25,471 nt of DNA, from positions 1 through 25,471 of the IMG/VR virus record IMGVR_UViG_3300035704_000390; one strand, 5' to 3'. This DNA comes from a virus. The translations under genes were made by a program, and so were the position numbers. Below are positions 22,246-25,471 of the stretch, piece by piece. The number at the start of each line of letters is the position of its first letter. The stretch's first letter is position 1. The notes under the pieces are model-generated. The model did no database searches and was not told where the DNA came from. It worked only from the letters and a program-made list of their open reading frames with translations.

Positions 22246-24582
22246 ATGACTCACCCGCCCTGCCGCGTCGCGCACGACGCGCATGGGGCGCGGCGGGGCG
22301 GCAGCTTGTGCCGGCGGATGGATGATCGGCGCGAGCCGCGCGATCAGGGCGTCGAGGTCGAGCGGCAACGACGACGGCGGCGCCGGCAGCGGCTGACCGT
22401 CCGGCCCGATGGCGCCACTGCCCGCATCGCCCATCGTGGCGCCGGCCGCATCGCTCATTCTGCCGCCCATCGCGGCCAGGCTCTTGATCAGATCGAGATG
22501 CCCGCGCTGCATCTCCATGGCGTGCAGCGCCGATTTGCGCACATCCTCGCGCTCGGCCAGCGCCTTCTCGTGCTCGAACTTGAGCGTCGCGACCGCCATG
22601 TCGGCCCGCGCCTGGGCGGCGACGTATTGCTGATCGGCCTGCGCCTTCGCGGCCGTGAGCGCGATGTGCTGCTGACCTTGCGCCTGGTCGCCTTGCGCCT
22701 TGAGCATGTCGGGATTGGGCGGCGGCGCGATCGGCGCGCTTGCGGGATCGAGCGGATTCGGCGGCGCCGCCGGATCGAGGAAATACTCGGAGGGAAACTG
22801 CAGCCCCGCGAGCTTGACGAACTCGCGCGCCGAATTGTGCAGGTTGCGCTTCGACACCATGCCCAACTGGATCGCCTTCTCCTGCAGGCCCATCACCTGG
22901 CCGAGCGCCGCGAGCTGCGCCTGCCGGGTGCCGGAGCCGAGCCCCACATGCACGGTGAGATGATCGCGCTTCTTCCACTCACGCGGATCGATCGTGACCC
23001 ACTGGTTGCGCAGCTGCACGGTCGCCTGCGCCTGGCCGTGCTTGCGGATGATCTCGTGCAGCAGCCAGAACAGATCCTTGATGCCGGTTTCGGCGAAGAT
23101 GCGCGCGATCAGCTTGATCTTGGCCTGCGCGGCCGTGAACACCTGGTTGACCGCAGTGGCGGTCTGGTTCGCCAGCGCGTCGGCGTCGATCCCCTGCCCC
23201 TGGCGCGTGACGCCGGTGCGCCACTCGCGCATCGCGTCCATGTATTCCATCACCGGGAACGCCTGCGCGGCGATCGACGGCACCACCTGCCAGTTGAGCC
23301 CGCCCGGCTGCTTCGTACGCACGATGCCGCCGGGCCGCGAGACGAGAAGATCGTCGAGCGTCTCCGGTCCGGCGAACTGCTCGGCGACCTCGACGCGCGG
23401 ATTGTTGGCGAGATAGACGTTGTCGAGCACGCCGCGCAGGATCGCGGTCTTGATGCGCTGGATGTCCATCACGAGATCGGCGAGCGAGCGGCCGAAGAAG
23501 CGATGCGTCTGGATCACGGGCGTCATCGCGGCAAACGGGATGTCGTCGAACTCGACGATGTCCGGCTTGCCGTCCTTGATCAGGATATCGCCCTGCTGGC
23601 CGCCGGTGCGCACCTTGTAGAGGCACGCCTTGCCGTCGCCTTTGTAGTCCATGCGGATGTAGTGCTCGGTCGTCTCGATGCGGCGCGCCGCCTGGTTGTT
23701 CTCGTCGCCCGTGTATTGGTACTCGTCGACGGTGTCGCGCCGCACTTCTTCGACATTGGTGATCGCCGTATAGGTCGGCAGCGTCTTCACTTGCTCCGGG
23801 TCGTATCCCTCGGCGATGAGTTTGGCCTGCTGGATGAGAATCTTGTGGAAGCAGTAGTCGCAGTCGCGCAAGCTGCGCGCATTACGGCTGATGCCGAATT
23901 CTTCCGGCGGCACGGCCTCGACGCGCGCCTCCGCGGCCTCTTTCGCGCGCACGCATTCGACGTCATGCAGCAGCGGACCGCCCGCGGGGAACGCCTCTCC
24001 GGCCGTCGCCGGCGCGATGGTGGGATCACTCCCCTGTCCGCCGGGCGGCGGCGACAGCGCCGGCCGCGCCGTATGCGCCGCGATCTCGATATCGGGATCG
24101 GCGGCAAGGATCGCGAACGCGTCGTCGGTCAGGTCGTAATAAGTCTCGCGCTCCTCAAGCGTCCGCGTCTCCCACCACACTTTGACGATGCCGGTCTTCG
24201 ACAGCAGCGCGTCCTTGATGAACGTGTAGAGGATCAGAAAGCCCGGGTTGCGCTGGAGGAAGACATGATTGACGTAGTCGGTCTCCTGCTCGGCCGCCGC
24301 GGTATCGTTCGGGCCGACCGGCGCGAACTTCACGATCTCGTCGCCCGAGCAAAAAATCTCCATCAGCGACGGCATGATGCCTTCGACCGTGTCGGCGACG
24401 TCGGTCGAGACCGCGCGCGAACGCCCCTCCGGCGCCGGCATGTCCTTCGCCATGTCGCCGAGGTAATAATCCATCGCGTCGGAGCGCTCGGCCGAAAGCT
24501 TTGAGGCCGCAATGGCAGCGAGCGCGTCGTTGCGCTCGGCCTCGAGCAGCGCCTTGACCTCGGTAAGCGACATTTTTGCCAT
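22231..24582 (-). CDS. phage portal protein
   Basis: The 783-residue protein forms the DNA portal at the capsid vertex. Family marks are the N-terminal DAMDYYLGDM and STDVADTVEGIMPSLMEIF, DYVNHVFLQRNPGF near 105, VPPEEFGISRNARSLRDCDY in the mid region, and VRTKQPGGLNWQVVPSI with FPVMEYMDAMREWRTGVTRQ later. These are typical of long portals of short-tailed phages. Residues about 630-720 form Gln/Ala/Glu-rich coiled coil (EHEKALAEREDVRKSALHAM), the expected barrel or crown. It starts MAKMSLTEV with no clear ribosome binding site. A terminator-like hairpin ends about 20 bases before it. No terminase is seen upstream. Confidence 0.92.
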   Translation of the reverse strand: MAKMSLTEVKALLEAERNDALAAIAASKLSAERSDAMDYYLGDMAKDMPAPEGRSRAVSTDVADTVEGIMPSLMEIFCSGDEIVKFAPVGPNDTAAAEQETDYVNHVFLQRNPGFLILYTFIKDALLSKTGIVKVWWETRTLEERETYYDLTDDAFAILAADPDIEIAAHTARPALSPPPGGQGSDPTIAPATAGEAFPAGGPLLHDVECVRAKEAAEARVEAVPPEEFGISRNARSLRDCDYCFHKILIQQAKLIAEGYDPEQVKTLPTYTAITNVEEVRRDTVDEYQYTGDENNQAARRIETTEHYIRMDYKGDGKACLYKVRTGGQQGDILIKDGKPDIVEFDDIPFAAMTPVIQTHRFFGRSLADLVMDIQRIKTAILRGVLDNVYLANNPRVEVAEQFAGPETLDDLLVSRPGGIVRTKQPGGLNWQVVPSIAAQAFPVMEYMDAMREWRTGVTRQGQGIDADALANQTATAVNQVFTAAQAKIKLIARIFAETGIKDLFWLLHEIIRKHGQAQATVQLRNQWVTIDPREWKKRDHLTVHVGLGSGTRQAQLAALGQVMGLQEKAIQLGMVSKRNLHNSAREFVKLAGLQFPSEYFLDPAAPPNPLDPASAPIAPPPNPDMLKAQGDQAQGQQHIALTAAKAQADQQYVAAQARADMAVATLKFEHEKALAEREDVRKSALHAMEMQRGHLDLIKSLAAMGGRMSDAAGATMGDAGSGAIGPDGQPLPAPPSSLPLDLDALIARLAPIIHPPAQAAAPPRPMRVVRDAAGRVSHLEPI

Positions 24583-24600
24583 GGGCGGATCGGCTCGCTT

Positions 24601-24641
24601 GAAAAAGCAAAGCGCCCGGCAGCACGAAGCTCCGGGCGCGA
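24601..24641 (-). terminator. terminator-like hairpin just before the portal gene
   Basis: On the minus strand the stem gcgcccgg...ccgggcgc (24632-24639 paired with 24612-24619) is followed by TTTGCTTTTTC. That is a stem-loop and T-run of the Rho-independent kind. It ends about 20 bases before the portal ATG. A second copy lies 172 bases upstream within the tandem repeat. Either it ends transcription from the right or the phage reads through it. Confidence 0.6.
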
Positions 24642-24891
24642 GATCAGCAGACTAGGATTTATGCCTTCGCCGAATTGCCGGAAAAGCGCAAGCGCGAATT
24701 GATTTATCCTCACCTATTCGCGAGGAGCCGCCGGTCGGCGGCGGCAAATAAGTTCACGAGGTTTTTTTCGCCCGAAAAGCAAAGCGCCCGGCGGCGCGAG
24801 GCTCCGGGCGCGAGATCAGCAGACTAGGATTTATGCCTTCGCCGAATTGCCGGGAAAGCGCAAGCGCGAACGGCGTTATCCCCGCCCATTC
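24603..24891. repeat. 172-bp tandem duplication upstream of the portal gene
   Basis: Two copies of about 117 bases (24603-24719 and 24775-24891) lie 172 bases apart. They share gcaaagcgcccggc, then ctccgggcgcgagatcagca, gactaggatttatgccttcg and ccgaattgccgg, with a few differences that include changes on both sides of the hairpin loop. Each copy holds a stem-loop. Between them lie gtttttttcgcccgaaaa and another small palindrome. No gene is supported in 24583-25037, which also holds a hairpin-rich end near 24900-24965. Confidence 0.85.
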
Positions 24892-25037
24892 TCGGGCGCG
24901 TCGATTGCGGCGCTACCCGCAACGCAACGCGCGCCCGAAGCAATGAGCCTCGGACGCGCGCTTGTTACTCCTGTCGTTCCCGGCATGCACCGATCGCGTC
25001 AAGAACGCGAGCGGCGCCGGCCGAGTACTGCCTACGG

Positions 25038-25217
25038 CTACAGACGCCGGCCGAAGCCGCCGCGGAAGCCGCCGAAGATCAGCGACAGCAAAAACAGAAC
25101 GATGAAGACGAAGAATACGATCTTTGCGATTCCGGCTGCCGCCCCGGCGATTCCGCCAAAGCCGAGAGCTGCCGCGATAAGCGCAATGATCAGCAGTGAT
25201 ATGACCGCGCCGAGCAT
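25038..25217 (-). CDS. DUF1328 family small membrane protein
   Basis: The 59-residue protein starts [19 protein letters not shown] and has two membrane segments (about 4-22 and 29-50, [16 protein letters not shown]) with [14 protein letters not shown] between. This is the DUF1328/YtjA family pattern, which occurs widely in bacterial chromosomes; the role is unknown. The start at 25217 follows GAGGA and is preferred to a frame extending 19 residues further. It ends with [11 protein letters not shown]. It probably belongs to the host and would mark the end of the prophage, though that is inference. Confidence 0.87.
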   Translation of the reverse strand: MLGAVISLLIIALIAAALGFGGIAGAAAGIAKIVFFVFIVLFLLSLIFGGFRGGFGRRL

Positions 25218-25309
25218 GGGGGCGTTCCTCCGTTGTGTCCCAAGTTCAACGCTCGGAGGATGCGCGAGTTCCATCCGGCCGCTGCGCGCGCGGCCGCCGA
25301 ATCAGGCGT

Positions 25310-25471
25310 TCAGATCTCGTCCGGATCGTCTTTGCGCGGGGCCAGCAGGAAAGCCGCCACCACGGCAAGGCCCAACACCGCATAGAGCTGCGGCTGCGCC
25401 GCCTGGAGCGCCGTCGCCAGGTGGCCGCAAAGGCGATCGAACTGGTCGACAAAAAAGAGCAGTTGGCTCAT
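25310..25471 (-). CDS. small single-TM protein reaching the window edge
   Basis: Reading from an ATG exactly at the window edge gives 53 residues, starting MSQLLFFVDQFDRLCGH. It has a membrane segment near 30-44 (LYAVLGLAVVAAFLL) and ends in a charged tail (PRKDDPDEI). It stops 93 bases before the DUF1328 start. The gene may extend past the edge. It is too short for recognition. It may be a host membrane peptide of the same neighbourhood as DUF1328. Confidence 0.55.
   Translation of the reverse strand: MSQLLFFVDQFDRLCGHLATALQAAQPQLYAVLGLAVVAAFLLAPRKDDPDEI

Larger units (their letters stand above)
178..24582. mobile_element. prophage late module, SU10/P22-like podovirus type, possibly incomplete
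   Basis: A minus-strand run from portal through scaffold, capsid, adaptor, tail and fibre genes to endolysin and holin defines a phage late region. The capsid and adaptor resemble the SU10 types, and the 488-residue tail protein resembles P22 gp10. There is no tape measure, sheath or tube gene, which fits a short-tailed virion. Terminase, integrase, repressor and replication genes are not in the window. Four plus-strand islands interrupt the operon. The limits given are those of the outermost recognised phage genes, since no att site was found. Confidence 0.85.

Noticed and set aside
22177-24504. A plus-strand open frame of 775 codons opposite the portal gene
   Set aside because: Its sequence is Arg/Leu/Ala/Val/His-rich without domains, as expected for the antisense of a high-GC gene. 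The portal reading has clear family motifs.
24603-24891. Tandem repeat considered as paired attachment sites
   Set aside because: The copies are adjacent rather than flanking the prophage, contain hairpins, and no integrase or tRNA gene is near.
1-25471. tRNA or rRNA genes
   Set aside because: No cloverleaf with a T-loop 'gttcgaatc'-type sequence or rRNA segment was found by eye on either strand. A tRNA search program would be decisive.

Overview
The window holds most of the late (virion and lysis) module of a prophage in a high-GC alphaproteobacterium, probably Rhizobiales of the Bradyrhizobium/Xanthobacteraceae kind. The host guess rests on base composition, on the palindromic intergenic repeats (the 'cattgcccgc...gcgggcgatgacgg' and 'ctccctctcccc...ggggagagg' types), and on secreted beta-helix proteins of a type I associate with those genomes. 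It is not a database result.

The phage genes are all on the minus strand and read from right to left: portal (24582-22231), short tail protein, tail fibre, SGNH esterase, two small accessory proteins, scaffold, SU10-type major capsid protein (15735-14779), two small decoration-like proteins, a small conserved protein, SU10-type adaptor (13258-12635), a P22 gp10-like tail stabilisation protein (9369-7903), a small protein that needs a -1 frameshift, a GNAT-like protein, two Ala/Gly-rich proteins that may be ejected, a tail-collar fibre (4869-3874), a single-TM protein, a GH108 endolysin and a 3-TM holin (567-178). This set points to a short-tailed (podovirus-like) virion. No terminase, integrase, repressor or replication gene is visible, so the element continues outside the window or is incomplete.

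Four islands of plus-strand genes interrupt the phage operon. They are an O-acyltransferase plus methyltransferase (1923-3877); a coiled-coil/zinc-ribbon protein (5658-6125); a cassette of two secreted beta-helix paralogues flanking an AraC-family regulator (9558-12542); and two exported proteins, one with an STN-like fold (20740-22059). They look like morons: opposite strand, own ribosome binding sites, no virion function, and in places a different base composition. Some could alter the surface of the lysogen, while the virion module carries an esterase and fibres that may act on that surface.

Gaps between genes hold palindromic repeats: a copy of one REP-like family near each end of the module, a 25-bp perfect inverted repeat, and several hairpins. 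Just upstream of the portal gene is a 172-bp tandem duplication whose units each carry a terminator-like hairpin. To its right are a DUF1328 membrane protein and a 53-residue membrane peptide, which could be host genes and so mark a boundary.
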